A stretch of 64,000 nucleotides of DNA from MADRE3 sp963718195 (GTDB lineage: Bacteria; Desulfobacterota; Desulfobulbia; Desulfobulbales; Desulfocapsaceae). Shown in pieces: positions 52,240 to 61,647 of the stretch. Both the position numbers and the translations under genes were made by a program. The stretch covers positions 744,001 through 808,000 of the forward strand of contig CAVQYQ010000006.1 in the NCBI GenBank assembly GCA_963718195.1, read 5' to 3'. The notes beneath the pieces are model-generated. The model was not told the DNA's origin, did not search any database, and saw only the letters and a program-made list of their open reading frames with translations. Positions within the stretch are counted from its first letter, which is position 1. Every line of letters begins with the position of its first letter.

Positions 52240-54018
52240 ATGGAAATCTGGCTTATTTCATTTATTCTCCTGGTAACCCTGTTCCTGCTGATTACCGAAA
52301 AGATCTCGATTGACCTGACTGCCATCGGCATCATGGTGGTGCTTGTTCTTTTTAAATTCCTGACACCAAAAGAGGCGGTGTCTGGTTTTGCCAATCCGGC
52401 GGTGATTACCGTTGCTGCAATGTTTGTCGTCAGTAAGGGAATGATGAGAACAGGAGGTATCGAATTCCTGGGACGGCAGGTCATAAAAGTTGCAAGAAAA
52501 AATCTTACGGCTGCACTATCGCTGATCCTTCTTTCCGTCGCTCTGGCCTCTGCCTTCATCAATAATACCCCTGTTGTCATTCTCTTTATCCCAGTGGTTA
52601 TGGCCATGTGCTGTGATCTGGGACTGAGCCCGTCCAAATTTTTGATTCCGATATCATATGCTTCAATTCTGGCAGGTACATGTACACTGATTGGTACATC
52701 AACCAATATCATCATCAGTGATCTCAGTGGTCAGTATGGGTACGGGACACTGTCCATGTTCGAGCTCTCTATCATTGGTGTTCCAATTGCGGTTCTTGGT
52801 ATCCTTTTCCTGCTGTTTGCAGCGCCAAGGATATTGCCGGGACTCGCCAACCCGACGTGTCAGCTCCGTGACGGAGAACATCGCAAGTACCTGGCCGAGT
52901 TGAGAGTTCTTGACTCGAGCAAACATGTCGGCAGACACCCCGGGGAGGTCTTCTTGAACAGATTTCCCGATCTTGAGGTGATAGAACTTGTCAGTAATGA
53001 CCGGATTTACCATCCGAGGCGAGATCGTAAACATATCAGTCATAACGATATCCTCCTGGTCAAAGGCTCTCTTAATGATCTTGTGGAAATACTGCACGAA
53101 GATGGAATTGAGCTACCGTCTTCAGAGAATGGGCTGGCACTTGGTGCCCAGAAAGATGCGCCAATCGTTGTTGAGCTTCTTATCGCTCCAGGTTCGACTC
53201 TGCGGGGAAGGCGGCTCTACCAGACTGAGCTGGCAAAAGATTCTGAAATCAATATCATAGCCGTTAAACGCCAGGAAATGCACCTCTCGGAGCGACAGAT
53301 CCAGAACGTACGCCTGAAAACCGGAGATATTCTGCTTATCTGGTGTTCTGACTCAAAACTTGCTTCGCTGCGCTCTGAAAAGGACTATCTGATTATTGAG
53401 GATGTGTACGAGGAGATTGTGCACAAACGAAAAGCCCTCTGGTCTGTTGTGAATTTTGTCTGCATGATCGGCACCGCTGCGCTCGGCCTGGCTGACATCA
53501 TGACGTGTGCGCTGATAGCGGCATTTCTGATGATTATTACCGGCTGTCTGCAGATGAGGGATGCCTACAAGGCGCTGCAGGGGGACGTGCTGCTTCTGAT
53601 AGCAGGGACCATCGCCCTCGGGCTGGCCATGCAGAAGAGCGGGGCAAGCCAGTTGTATGCAGAAGCGTTTTTAAGTCTCTTTTCAGGTTCATCTCCAGTA
53701 ATCGTGCTGGGAGGCATTATTGTTCTCACCAGCATCAGCACCCAGATACTGAGCAACAACGCGACAGCGGTTTTATTGCTGCCGATAGCGATTTCAACGG
53801 CGATCGGTATCGGGGTTGATCCAAAACCTTTTATTATCGGGGTCTGTTTTGGTGCCAGTGCCTGTTTTGCCACACCGGTTGGCTACCAGACGAACCTGAT
53901 GGTGTATGGCCCCGGCGGCTATAGTTTCAGGGATTATCTCCGTCTCGGCATCCCCTTGAATGTCTTCGTGGTTCTCGCCGGTATGGTGTTGATTCCGCTG
54001 GTCTGGCCATTTGCCTGA
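52240..54018 (+). CDS. SLC13/DASS-family permease with two TrkA-C domains
   Basis: A 592-residue membrane protein. Two hydrophobic halves (residues 1-200 and 395-590) flank two cytoplasmic RCK_C/TrkA-C modules (about 215-295 and 305-385). Each half carries an SNT-like motif: INNTPVVILFIPV with GTSTNIIISD in the first, and LSNNATAVLLLPIAIS with TPVGYQTNLMVYGPGGY in the second, where sodium and substrate bind. Homologues move dicarboxylates, sulfate or silicate. A dicarboxylate role would suit the adjacent lhgO. Confidence 0.92.
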   Translation: MEIWLISFILLVTLFLLITEKISIDLTAIGIMVVLVLFKFLTPKEAVSGFANPAVITVAAMFVVSKGMMRTGGIEFLGRQVIKVARKNLTAALSLILLSVALASAFINNTPVVILFIPVVMAMCCDLGLSPSKFLIPISYASILAGTCTLIGTSTNIIISDLSGQYGYGTLSMFELSIIGVPIAVLGILFLLFAAPRILPGLANPTCQLRDGEHRKYLAELRVLDSSKHVGRHPGEVFLNRFPDLEVIELVSNDRIYHPRRDRKHISHNDILLVKGSLNDLVEILHEDGIELPSSENGLALGAQKDAPIVVELLIAPGSTLRGRRLYQTELAKDSEINIIAVKRQEMHLSERQIQNVRLKTGDILLIWCSDSKLASLRSEKDYLIIEDVYEEIVHKRKALWSVVNFVCMIGTAALGLADIMTCALIAAFLMIITGCLQMRDAYKALQGDVLLLIAGTIALGLAMQKSGASQLYAEAFLSLFSGSSPVIVLGGIIVLTSISTQILSNNATAVLLLPIAISTAIGIGVDPKPFIIGVCFGASACFATPVGYQTNLMVYGPGGYSFRDYLRLGIPLNVFVVLAGMVLIPLVWPFA

Positions 54019-54302
54019 TCCGCTCTGTATTTCCGCTTAGAATACCTCCGAGGTACAGCAGGTGGTAAGGTTATGTTATCCGGAGTAGTGGACGGATATG
54101 GTTGAATGTGATTGAAATGATACAGAGAAACGGTTATTTTACTGTTTGCCGTTTATCCCTTCTGAACTACTATTCTTTGTGAATATAGATAGTTGTACAG
54201 ATATTATTGTTCCGAACATTTTGTGTTTTTGACGATCGAGCGCTCAGTTGCAATGGTCTGTCCGTGACTGAACCTCACAAACATTCGCCAGAAAGGAGAG
54301 TG

Positions 54303-55907
54303 ATGATGCAAATGTCCAATGTGAATCGAAGTGTGTTGACCCCGATTGAATTTCTGACCCGCAGTACACTCGTCTATCCGCAGAAAACAGCGGTTATCTA
54401 CGGTGATAAGCGGTACAGCTACCAACAGTTTTCCGACCGGATATTCAGGCTGGCCAGTGCGTTGCGCCAAAAGGGTGTCTCCAAAGGGGACAAGGTCGCA
54501 TTTCTTTGCCCGAATATTCCACCCATGCTGGAAGCGCATTACGCGGTTCCGCTTATCGGTGCGGCACTGGTGAGCATCAATATCCGTCTTTCTGCCGGGG
54601 AAGTGTCTTATATTATCGATCACTCGGACGCTCGATTCGTGGTTGTTGACAGTGAGTTCGCTTCTTTGATCCAGCCGGAAGCGTTACCGAAGGTTGAGAC
54701 GTTCGTAACGGTTTGCGATGTCAGTGATGAAATGGTACTTGACGGCATGGAATATGAGGCATTCCTGGAAACTGGTCAGCCTGAGCCGTTCCCGTTTGCT
54801 ATAGATTCAGAGGATCAGCTGTTATCGATTAACTATACAAGCGGTACGACAGGCAGACCGAAAGGTGTCATGTATCACCATCGCGGGGCTTATCTCAATG
54901 CCATTGGCGAGGTGCTCGAATCTGGATTGGACGCATCCTCTGTCTATCTCTGGACTCTGCCAATGTTTCATTGTAACGGTTGGTGCTTTACCTGGGGTGT
55001 GACAGCGGTTGGGGCCACTCATCTCTGTTTGAGAGTTGTTGCGGCGGACGAAATTTACCGGCTGATTGAGAGCGAAAATGTCTCTCATCTCTGCGCTGCG
55101 CCGACCGTCCTGATCATGATGAGTAACTGGCCGGGTGCTACAGAGGTGAAAATGAAGCGTACCCTGAAGATCATGACGGCAGGAGCTCCACCTGCGCCGA
55201 CCATTATCAGCAACATGGAAAATATTGGGGCTGATATCACACATACCTACGGCCTGACCGAGGTCTATGGTCCCCACAGTGTCTGTGCCTGGCAACCTGT
55301 CTGGGAGCAGATGGACCCGGAGGCGCGGGCGACCATAAAATCTCGACAGGGGGTTCCGTTTATTGTCACTCATTTTATGGATGTCGTCGACCCGATTTCC
55401 ATGAAACCTGTTCCCAGGGATGGGCAAACCATGGGTGAGGTTGTGATGCGCGGTAACAACGTTATGACTGGCTATTACAAGGACCAGCAGGCGACAGATA
55501 CTGCTTTTGAGGGAGGCTGGTTTCACAGCGGCGACCTGGCAGTCATCCACCCTGACAGTTACATCCAGATCATGGACCGCAAAAAGGATATAATCATCAG
55601 CGGGGGGGAGAATATCTCAACGGTGGAAGTTGAGATGGTTATCTACCGTCATCCGGATGTCCAGGAGGTTGCCGTCATTCCGGTGCCGGATGAAAAATGG
55701 GGTGAAGTACCGAAGGCTTTTATTATTCCAAAGCCTGGTACGGCTCCCTCTGGAGATGATATCATCTCCTTCACCAAAGAACATCTGGCCCGCTTCAAGG
55801 CCCCCAAATATGTGGAGTTTGGGGAATTACCTAAAACAGCAACAGGAAAGATTCAGAAATTCAAACTCAGGGACAAGGAGTGGAAAGGACGAAAAAGAAT
55901 CAATTGA
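54303..55907 (+). CDS. Acyl-CoA synthetase (AMP-binding, medium/long-chain type)
   Basis: A 534-residue ligase with the adenylate P-loop YTSGTTGRPKGVMYHH (near residue 178), the A5 motif THTYGLTEVYGP (near 316), the hinge MDRKKDIIISGGENIS (near 424) and the catalytic lysine in KTATGKIQKF (near 518). The TLPMFHCNGWCFTW segment is typical of the group that includes plant acyl-activating enzymes and branched or short-chain acyl-CoA ligases. The ATGATG at 54303/54306 follows AAAGGAG; a longer frame from 54207 has no such site. Confidence 0.92.
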   Translation: MMQMSNVNRSVLTPIEFLTRSTLVYPQKTAVIYGDKRYSYQQFSDRIFRLASALRQKGVSKGDKVAFLCPNIPPMLEAHYAVPLIGAALVSINIRLSAGEVSYIIDHSDARFVVVDSEFASLIQPEALPKVETFVTVCDVSDEMVLDGMEYEAFLETGQPEPFPFAIDSEDQLLSINYTSGTTGRPKGVMYHHRGAYLNAIGEVLESGLDASSVYLWTLPMFHCNGWCFTWGVTAVGATHLCLRVVAADEIYRLIESENVSHLCAAPTVLIMMSNWPGATEVKMKRTLKIMTAGAPPAPTIISNMENIGADITHTYGLTEVYGPHSVCAWQPVWEQMDPEARATIKSRQGVPFIVTHFMDVVDPISMKPVPRDGQTMGEVVMRGNNVMTGYYKDQQATDTAFEGGWFHSGDLAVIHPDSYIQIMDRKKDIIISGGENISTVEVEMVIYRHPDVQEVAVIPVPDEKWGEVPKAFIIPKPGTAPSGDDIISFTKEHLARFKAPKYVEFGELPKTATGKIQKFKLRDKEWKGRKRIN

Positions 55908-55932
55908 GCTGACCTGCCCAAGGCAGAGGAAA

Positions 55933-55972
55933 TCACCAGGATGTTTTTTCGCATGAGAAAATATCCTGGTGA
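55933..55972. terminator. Bidirectional hairpin terminator candidate
   Basis: A 10-bp stem TCACCAGGAT / ATCCTGGTGA with an inner TTTTTTC / GAGAAAA arm between the convergent acyl-CoA ligase and outer-membrane protein genes. Confidence 0.6.
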
Positions 55973-55981
55973 GTGTCAGTA

Positions 55982-56665
55982 TCAGAAATTATAGATCAGC
56001 ATCAGCGATGCAACAGGGTAGTATTGAAACCAACTGAGCTCATCTTCAATTTCTTCTTCCTGATTAGCAAGATAAGCTATAACTCTTGGGTCGTTGTTCA
56101 CATTGACCGGAGCATTGACCCGGAGGTTGGTGACATCAGGAGCCCCCTGGAAGAGTACTCCAAGATCAAGTCCGAAGCCCCACCCCGGCTCTCCATTGTT
56201 GCTCCGCCAGCCAAGTCCGGCGTAGGGAGCGACAGGCTGAAACTCGATCTCGCCAGTGATTGAAATCTGATCAGTGAAACCGACAAGTGAAGCAATCGGT
56301 AATGGAATCGATCTTTCATTGAAATTTGCTTCGGCATCAACACTGTTATTGTTGAAATAGGCACCGCCACTAAGATAAAAACTGTTGCCGAATGGGTGCC
56401 AGTCAAAAACCAGTGACAACGAATTGAAATCGGTTTCAAAATCATAGTCAACATTTGAAACAGTAGAGTCAAAAGAGTAGGTGAAATAGTTGTATCCACC
56501 TCTGAGTCTTGTGTTATCCAGCACGGAAACGCTCAGCTCAACCCCACCTCCAAGCGTACCTGCTTTTATGTCCAGCCCCAGCCCCTCTTGTGCCTGGGTG
56601 GTTGAGATCGTTCCAAGGGAAATAAAGGATAACAGAACAGCAGAAAATAGGTTGGTTGCTTTCAT
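55982..56665 (-). CDS. Outer-membrane beta-barrel protein of unknown function
   Basis: A 227-residue protein with a Sec signal peptide (cleavage after TQAQ near residue 25). The mature part alternates polar and hydrophobic residues in strands such as LRGGYNYFTYSFDS, FNSLSLVFDWHP and SFYLSGGAYF, and ends in phenylalanine (LIYNF), the BAM recognition signal. It looks like an OmpW/OprH-sized 8-strand barrel but I do not recognise a named family. ATG 56665 with AGGA upstream; an earlier ATG (56719) gives a non-signal extension. Confidence 0.83.
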   Translation of the reverse strand: MKATNLFSAVLLSFISLGTISTTQAQEGLGLDIKAGTLGGGVELSVSVLDNTRLRGGYNYFTYSFDSTVSNVDYDFETDFNSLSLVFDWHPFGNSFYLSGGAYFNNNSVDAEANFNERSIPLPIASLVGFTDQISITGEIEFQPVAPYAGLGWRSNNGEPGWGFGLDLGVLFQGAPDVTNLRVNAPVNVNNDPRVIAYLANQEEEIEDELSWFQYYPVASLMLIYNF

Positions 56666-56750
56666 TTTCGATTCCTGGCGGGTAAAATTTGATCTTGTTT
56701 TTGTTATGAATCTTCTCACCGGGCATGTTTTGTAGCCAAAGGAATATTAC

Positions 56751-56873
56751 ATAAAAAAAAGAGAATCACAAGCCGTTATCGGTTTACTGTTTGCAGGGTT
56801 GATACTGAGTGTATCAGCGGTAGCCGGCCACAGGACCTGCTCATGTTTTGTGCTTAAAACAACTCCACCCTGA
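56751..56873 (+). pseudogene. Remnant of a short secreted protein gene with ATA at the start position
   Basis: AAGGA, then seven bases, then ATA AAA AAA: the frame encodes a signal-peptide-like stretch (KKRESQAVIGLLFAGLILS followed by VSAVAGH) and stops after 40 codons, overlapping the 3' end of gspB on the other strand. With ATG in place of ATA it would be a textbook small exported protein. It may be a broken gene or coincidence. Confidence 0.25.
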
Positions 56874-57492
56874 AATCGGTTCCCTTGTGGCTCATGGTAA
56901 GGCCGTCGCTGGTGATTTCTTTGAGTCTGAGCTCAGGACTAATTAAATCACCCTCGCGGACAACGGTCGTATTGATCATGATCATTCTCAATTCGGGGTT
57001 GGGTGAGAAGACATGACCGCTGTATTTCATCTCCGGGATCAGGGCCTGGAATGACAGGGGCAGTTCTTCCAGAAGTGGGGGATTCGTCCCAGCGACCGGT
57101 GAGAGTGGTTTGTCTGAAATATTTTGATCTTTCAAACCTTTTTCTTGCCCGGCAACGGGTTGCTTATTGGTACCCTGCTCTTTGCTCCCCGTGGCTGCAG
57201 GCTCGGTGAGCTCCGTTGTTGTAAGTTCTTGTCCCTGTTTCATCTCAGTCGGGAGCGCTGACTCCTGGAGGGACGCGTCTTTGTCACTGATCACAGGATG
57301 TGAGGAAAACCACCAGAAGGCAACAGAAAACACAAAAATCGTAACCGGCAGCAACACCTTGAGCAGGCGGTACTGTCGATGAGTCTGCCGTTTGACCGGA
57401 GGGTTGAGAGGCAGGGGACTTTGCTGCTCTTCCTCCTGCAGTTTTCGCCGCTCCTCCGAAGATTTTTTTAATGCATCAAGAATATAAGACAT
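56854..57492 (-). CDS. gspB: Type II secretion accessory protein GspB
   Basis: A 212-residue bitopic inner-membrane protein. It opens MSYILDALKKSSEERR, the diagnostic GspB/ExeB start, has one helix at residues about 45-62, a proline/glutamate-rich periplasmic linker, and a C-terminal GspB domain (LPLSFQALIPEMKYSGHVFS...GDLISPELRLKEIT...). GspB works with the GspA ATPase, encoded just upstream with 31 bases between, to place the secretin in the peptidoglycan. Confidence 0.9.
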   Translation of the reverse strand: MSYILDALKKSSEERRKLQEEEQQSPLPLNPPVKRQTHRQYRLLKVLLPVTIFVFSVAFWWFSSHPVISDKDASLQESALPTEMKQGQELTTTELTEPAATGSKEQGTNKQPVAGQEKGLKDQNISDKPLSPVAGTNPPLLEELPLSFQALIPEMKYSGHVFSPNPELRMIMINTTVVREGDLISPELRLKEITSDGLTMSHKGTDFRVELF

Positions 57493-57523
57493 GGCAGATT
57501 CTGACTAAATGCGTACAAAATTA

Positions 57524-58681
57524 CTACTCATTTATCTCTATCGGGCTGATGGTGATTTTTGTCTTTTCACCCGGGCTCTCACTCTCTGTTGCAACATCTG
57601 CATCACTTGAAAGAGCCGGACCAGCGCTGGTGGGTTGGTCCATGCTGAGCTGTGGTTGGTCTTCCGGTTCATCCAGGGTCGGTGGCTGCTCTGGTTCAGG
57701 CGGTTTCCCGAGCTCTGATAATCTTTCCACCAGCGAGCGTTTATCAAACTCCTGGGAGGAATTCAGCAGGAATGTTGCGCCAAGCCAGAGACCCAAAATC
57801 GCCACCATCAAAATGACGCCGGCTGCCAGGATCAACCGAAAGCGGGGATTTCCTGTACGACTCAGTACATTTTTGCCGAATAATTCTGTGGCTGCTTTCT
57901 GGACAATTTTTTTATCAACCTGTTCTTTGCTCTCGGTATATGCGCCGAGAAGCGCATGATCGCAAAGGCTGTTTATCAGTCGGGGAATACCTCGGCTTGC
58001 ATTATATATCTCATTGACCGCACTGCGAGTGAAAAACGTGCTGCGCCCGCCGCCGGCAACCATAATCCGGTGGGACATATAGGCCTCAACGTCGGCTCGT
58101 TTCAAGCCTTTGAGGTGATACCTGCTGGTGATACGCTGGTTAATCTGCTCCTGTTCCGGTTGTTCCAGGATTGATCCAAGCTCTGATTGGCCGAGAAGGA
58201 CAATCTTCAGCAACTTTTGTTGATCTGTCTCCAGGTTGGTTAAAAGTCGTAACAGTTCAAGAACATCAAGGTCAAGGTTCTGGGCTTCATCAATAACGAG
58301 TACTGTCTGGCGGTTGGCCGAATATGATTTCAGAAGAAAATCATTAAGGCTGTCGATATAATTTTTTGTGGATGGTTCAGGCGTCGCAACCTTGATCTGA
58401 AACTCATCACACACTGAAGCGAGTAATTCATCTCCGGTAAGTTTCGGGTTGGTAATGACAGCGATATCTGTGGTCCGGGGCAGTTTCTCAAGAAAGTAGC
58501 GCGAGATGGTCGTTTTCCCTGTTCCTACCTCTCCGGTCAGCAGGACAATACAACCCTTGGATGTTGTACCATAGACCAGATGTGCCAGCGCCTCCTGGTG
58601 CATCGTGCTCATGTAGAGATAGCGCGGATTGGGGGCAATTGAAAAAGGATTTTCATTGAACCCGAAATAATCGTTATACAT
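57524..58681 (-). CDS. gspA: GspA/ExeA-type AAA ATPase
   Basis: A 385-residue protein opening MYNDYFGFNENPFSIAPNPRYLY, the hallmark of ExeA/MshM proteins. Walker A GEVGTGKTT (near residue 50), Walker B VLVIDEAQNLD (near 125), and sensor region SELGS...INQRITSRYHLKGL. A transmembrane helix near residues 285-305 is followed by a proline-rich periplasmic tail; the peptidoglycan-binding domain found in many GspA is not evident. Divergent from gspN-gspE, so the locus splits secretion functions on the two strands. Start ATG 58681; a longer frame reaches 58753. Confidence 0.9.
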   Translation of the reverse strand: MYNDYFGFNENPFSIAPNPRYLYMSTMHQEALAHLVYGTTSKGCIVLLTGEVGTGKTTISRYFLEKLPRTTDIAVITNPKLTGDELLASVCDEFQIKVATPEPSTKNYIDSLNDFLLKSYSANRQTVLVIDEAQNLDLDVLELLRLLTNLETDQQKLLKIVLLGQSELGSILEQPEQEQINQRITSRYHLKGLKRADVEAYMSHRIMVAGGGRSTFFTRSAVNEIYNASRGIPRLINSLCDHALLGAYTESKEQVDKKIVQKAATELFGKNVLSRTGNPRFRLILAAGVILMVAILGLWLGATFLLNSSQEFDKRSLVERLSELGKPPEPEQPPTLDEPEDQPQLSMDQPTSAGPALSSDADVATESESPGEKTKITISPIEINE

Positions 58682-58918
58682 AAAAAAGGTCTTAACTGGC
58701 TGATATTGAACGGAGTATCTGCTGGTTGTCAGTCTGTTAACAAAGCACGGCAATTATTATAGGACAAATTAGCAGCCAATGCTATTTCTCTTTGTTTTCA
58801 GTTGTAATTATTGCAATTAACGCGTAGCATAACATCTTATTTTATGATGTTTTTTCCTGCTGTCAGATTTGATATTGCATTATATGGTGCGGTTTGACTT
58901 AGAATTTGAGTAGCAACG

Positions 58919-59794
58919 ATGCTGAGAAAATTATCACTGACCCTCCTCTATCTTTTTTATGCTGTTGTGTTGATAGCAGTACTTCTGGCTGTACGGTTCC
59001 CAAAAGAAACATTATTGACCCAGATTGAGCGCAGGGTTGAAGGTAAACTTCCCGGTTACTCATGTGAAATCAGCACTATCAGGTATATCTATCCGTTCAG
59101 TGTTTTGATCGAGGGGATTGAACTTGTTCACATCGGTAACCAATCTCAACTGCCGTTCACCAATGTGCTGATTACCCCTGATCTTAAAAATGTAATGACC
59201 CGGTTTGAAATGAGCCTTGAACTCCTTGGCGGCACAATGAATACAGGTGTCGTTTTACACCCGGAGAGCAACCGGGTTGAGTTGCCAGGCCTTGCAATTT
59301 CCGGGATTAATCTCAAAGATGTCAGTTTTATAGAGCAGGATCTGAGTCGGGGGCTTGAGGGGGTCGTAGAGCTTTCGGGTCGCTATTTGGGCAACAGTAA
59401 TGATATATCCAGTTGGGAGTTTTCAGGAACTATCAAGGTCAAAGATTTTCAGATGGAGTTGAAACGGCCGATTCTCCAGAGTAAACAGGTCGCCTTTGCA
59501 GAGCTCTCCACCTTTGCCCGCTTGAGAGATGGTCTGGTCGAAGTGATTGATGGAACGGCTATGGGTCCATTTTATGATGGAAGTTTTGCCGGCTCCGTCA
59601 GGCTCATAGAATTGTGGCGGGCGAGCGTTTTGGCAGTTAACGGCACACTCAGTCCAAAACAGGAATATATTGAAAAAAACCGGCAGGTGGCCAGGGCGGT
59701 AGCATTGCTCTATAGAAAATACAAGAGTTCAACGATTCCCTTTAACTTGACTGGCACCCTGGAAGATCCGGTTTTTGTTTTTGGCAGTCGTTAG
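58919..59794 (+). CDS. gspN: Type II secretion system protein GspN
   Basis: A 291-residue protein with an N-terminal membrane anchor (residues 6-26) and a GspN/AsmA-like beta-rich periplasmic domain: YSCEISTIRYIYPFSVLIEGIEL, then repeated amphipathic strands and FAGSVRLIELWRASVLAVNGTLSP. GspN is an accessory of some type II systems. It lies 54 bases before gspE. Confidence 0.85.
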   Translation: MLRKLSLTLLYLFYAVVLIAVLLAVRFPKETLLTQIERRVEGKLPGYSCEISTIRYIYPFSVLIEGIELVHIGNQSQLPFTNVLITPDLKNVMTRFEMSLELLGGTMNTGVVLHPESNRVELPGLAISGINLKDVSFIEQDLSRGLEGVVELSGRYLGNSNDISSWEFSGTIKVKDFQMELKRPILQSKQVAFAELSTFARLRDGLVEVIDGTAMGPFYDGSFAGSVRLIELWRASVLAVNGTLSPKQEYIEKNRQVARAVALLYRKYKSSTIPFNLTGTLEDPVFVFGSR

Positions 59795-59848
59795 CACAGT
59801 GGACATGGTGCGCATAACAGCCAGGTCCCGGATAGGAGGTCATCAGGA

Positions 59849-61537
59849 GTGATTGAACAGATAGGCTCGATATTACTGCGAAAAACGAATATCTCTGAGG
59901 ATGATTTGCAGGCTGCTCTGGGTTTACAGGAAAAGAGCGGTGAGCGGGTTGGAGAAATTCTTATTAAGCAGAAGAAAATTAAAGAGCTGGATCTCTTGCA
60001 GGCGTTTTCTGACCAGTTCAGGATGGATGTCGTCCCTGCCCTTCCTCTTGAGATCGCCACGGATTTTACCAAAATCATTCCGATAGCATTTCTGAAGAGA
60101 AATGTGATTGTTCCAATAATCACCGGCGAAGAACAGTACATTGCGATGTCTGACCCATGTCTTTTTCAGGCCTATGATGATATCTGCCAGCTGCTCGAGG
60201 TGCCCGGATGCCCTGCCCGTTTGTGTTCGCATGGTGAGATTATCCGCACCATTAATGCTGCCTACGACATGTCCCAGGACAGTGCTGAAGATGTCATGCA
60301 GGATATTGACGAAGACGACCCTGATGTACTTTTCTCAAAGATAGAAGAGGTGGGTGATCTCCTTGATGATACCAGTCACTCTCCGGTCATCCGGCTGGTC
60401 AACCTGATGCTGTCACAGGCGGTACGAAATAACGTATCAGACATTCATATCGAACCGTACCAGAACCTGCTGAAGATCAGGCAGCGGCTGGACGGTATCC
60501 TCTACGATATGTTTGCACCTCCAAAACATGTTCAGTCGGCGCTCACTTCAAGAATAAAACTGATGGCGAAAATGAATATCGCTGAAAAACGACTGCCGCA
60601 GGATGGTCGAATCGAGATCAAGGTCGGTAATAAAGATATTGATATCAGGGTTTCGACTTTGCCAACCGCTTTCGGGGAGCGGGTGGTGATGCGCCTTCTT
60701 GACAAGTCAACTGTACGCATGTCCCTGACCGATCTCGGGATGACTGCTGACCGGCTGCGTCTTTTTTCAGAGATGATCACCTCACCAAATGGTATCATCC
60801 TTGTTACCGGACCCACCGGCTCGGGTAAAACCACCACGCTTTACGCGGCCTTGACCGCAATCAACAACGTCGATATCAATATCATTACTGTTGAGGATCC
60901 GATTGAATACAGGATTCCAGGAATCGGTCAGGTCCAGGTTAACCCCAAAATTGATCTGACCTTTGCCTCGGGGCTTCGCTCGATTGTCCGGCAGGACCCT
61001 GACGTTATCCTGATTGGTGAGATCCGTGACTTTGAAACTGCGGAGATTGCCATACAATCGGCGTTAACCGGACATCTTGTCTTCTCAACAGTTCACACCA
61101 ACGATGCGGCGAGTACAATTACACGATTGCGGGATATGGGTGTTGAATCATTTCTCATTGCTTCATCAGTAAAAGCAATTCTCGCCCAGCGACTGGTGAG
61201 AATAATCTGTCCTTCCTGCAAGGAAGCATATATGCCTGATCCCGTGGAACTGGAGCGTATCGGATTGACTCCAGAAGCGCTTGGTGAGAGGGAAATTTTT
61301 CGAGGAAAGGGATGTGACGAGTGTCATCAGACCGGCTATCAGGGACGATGTGGCATTCATGAGTTCCTGGTGGTGGATGATTCAGTGAAAAGCATGATAC
61401 TGAAGACGTCTGATTCCAGTGAACTCAAAAATTACGTCCGATCACAGGGTATGAAATCACTTGTTCAGGATGGCGCCGAGAAGGTACTTGACGGGATTAC
61501 GACAATCGCGGAAGTGTACCGAGTGGCGCAGGGGTGA
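59849..61537 (+). CDS. gspE: Type II secretion ATPase GspE
   Basis: A 562-residue cytoplasmic ATPase. N-terminal GspE_N domain, then Walker A GPTGSGKTTTLYAAL (near residue 320), Asp box and Walker B (DPDVILIGEIRD near 382), His box GHLVFSTVHTNDA (near 408). The zinc-binding loop CPSC...CDEC (near 454 and 490) is present. It powers pseudopilus assembly. GTG start with GGAGGT nine bases upstream. The rest of the gsp operon (gspC-M) is not in the window. It could alternatively be a PilB-like ATPase, but gspN and gspAB next door argue for type II secretion. Confidence 0.93.
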   Translation: MIEQIGSILLRKTNISEDDLQAALGLQEKSGERVGEILIKQKKIKELDLLQAFSDQFRMDVVPALPLEIATDFTKIIPIAFLKRNVIVPIITGEEQYIAMSDPCLFQAYDDICQLLEVPGCPARLCSHGEIIRTINAAYDMSQDSAEDVMQDIDEDDPDVLFSKIEEVGDLLDDTSHSPVIRLVNLMLSQAVRNNVSDIHIEPYQNLLKIRQRLDGILYDMFAPPKHVQSALTSRIKLMAKMNIAEKRLPQDGRIEIKVGNKDIDIRVSTLPTAFGERVVMRLLDKSTVRMSLTDLGMTADRLRLFSEMITSPNGIILVTGPTGSGKTTTLYAALTAINNVDINIITVEDPIEYRIPGIGQVQVNPKIDLTFASGLRSIVRQDPDVILIGEIRDFETAEIAIQSALTGHLVFSTVHTNDAASTITRLRDMGVESFLIASSVKAILAQRLVRIICPSCKEAYMPDPVELERIGLTPEALGEREIFRGKGCDECHQTGYQGRCGIHEFLVVDDSVKSMILKTSDSSELKNYVRSQGMKSLVQDGAEKVLDGITTIAEVYRVAQG

Positions 61538-61647
61538 TACGTTCTGAGCTTTTTTGGGCTCCTGTGGCGGGAATAGGCGCGGTGGTGGGAGCATACTTGT
61601 CAACCTGCCACCGATGAGCAGTAGATTGTGATGGTCAGGACTGCCAT

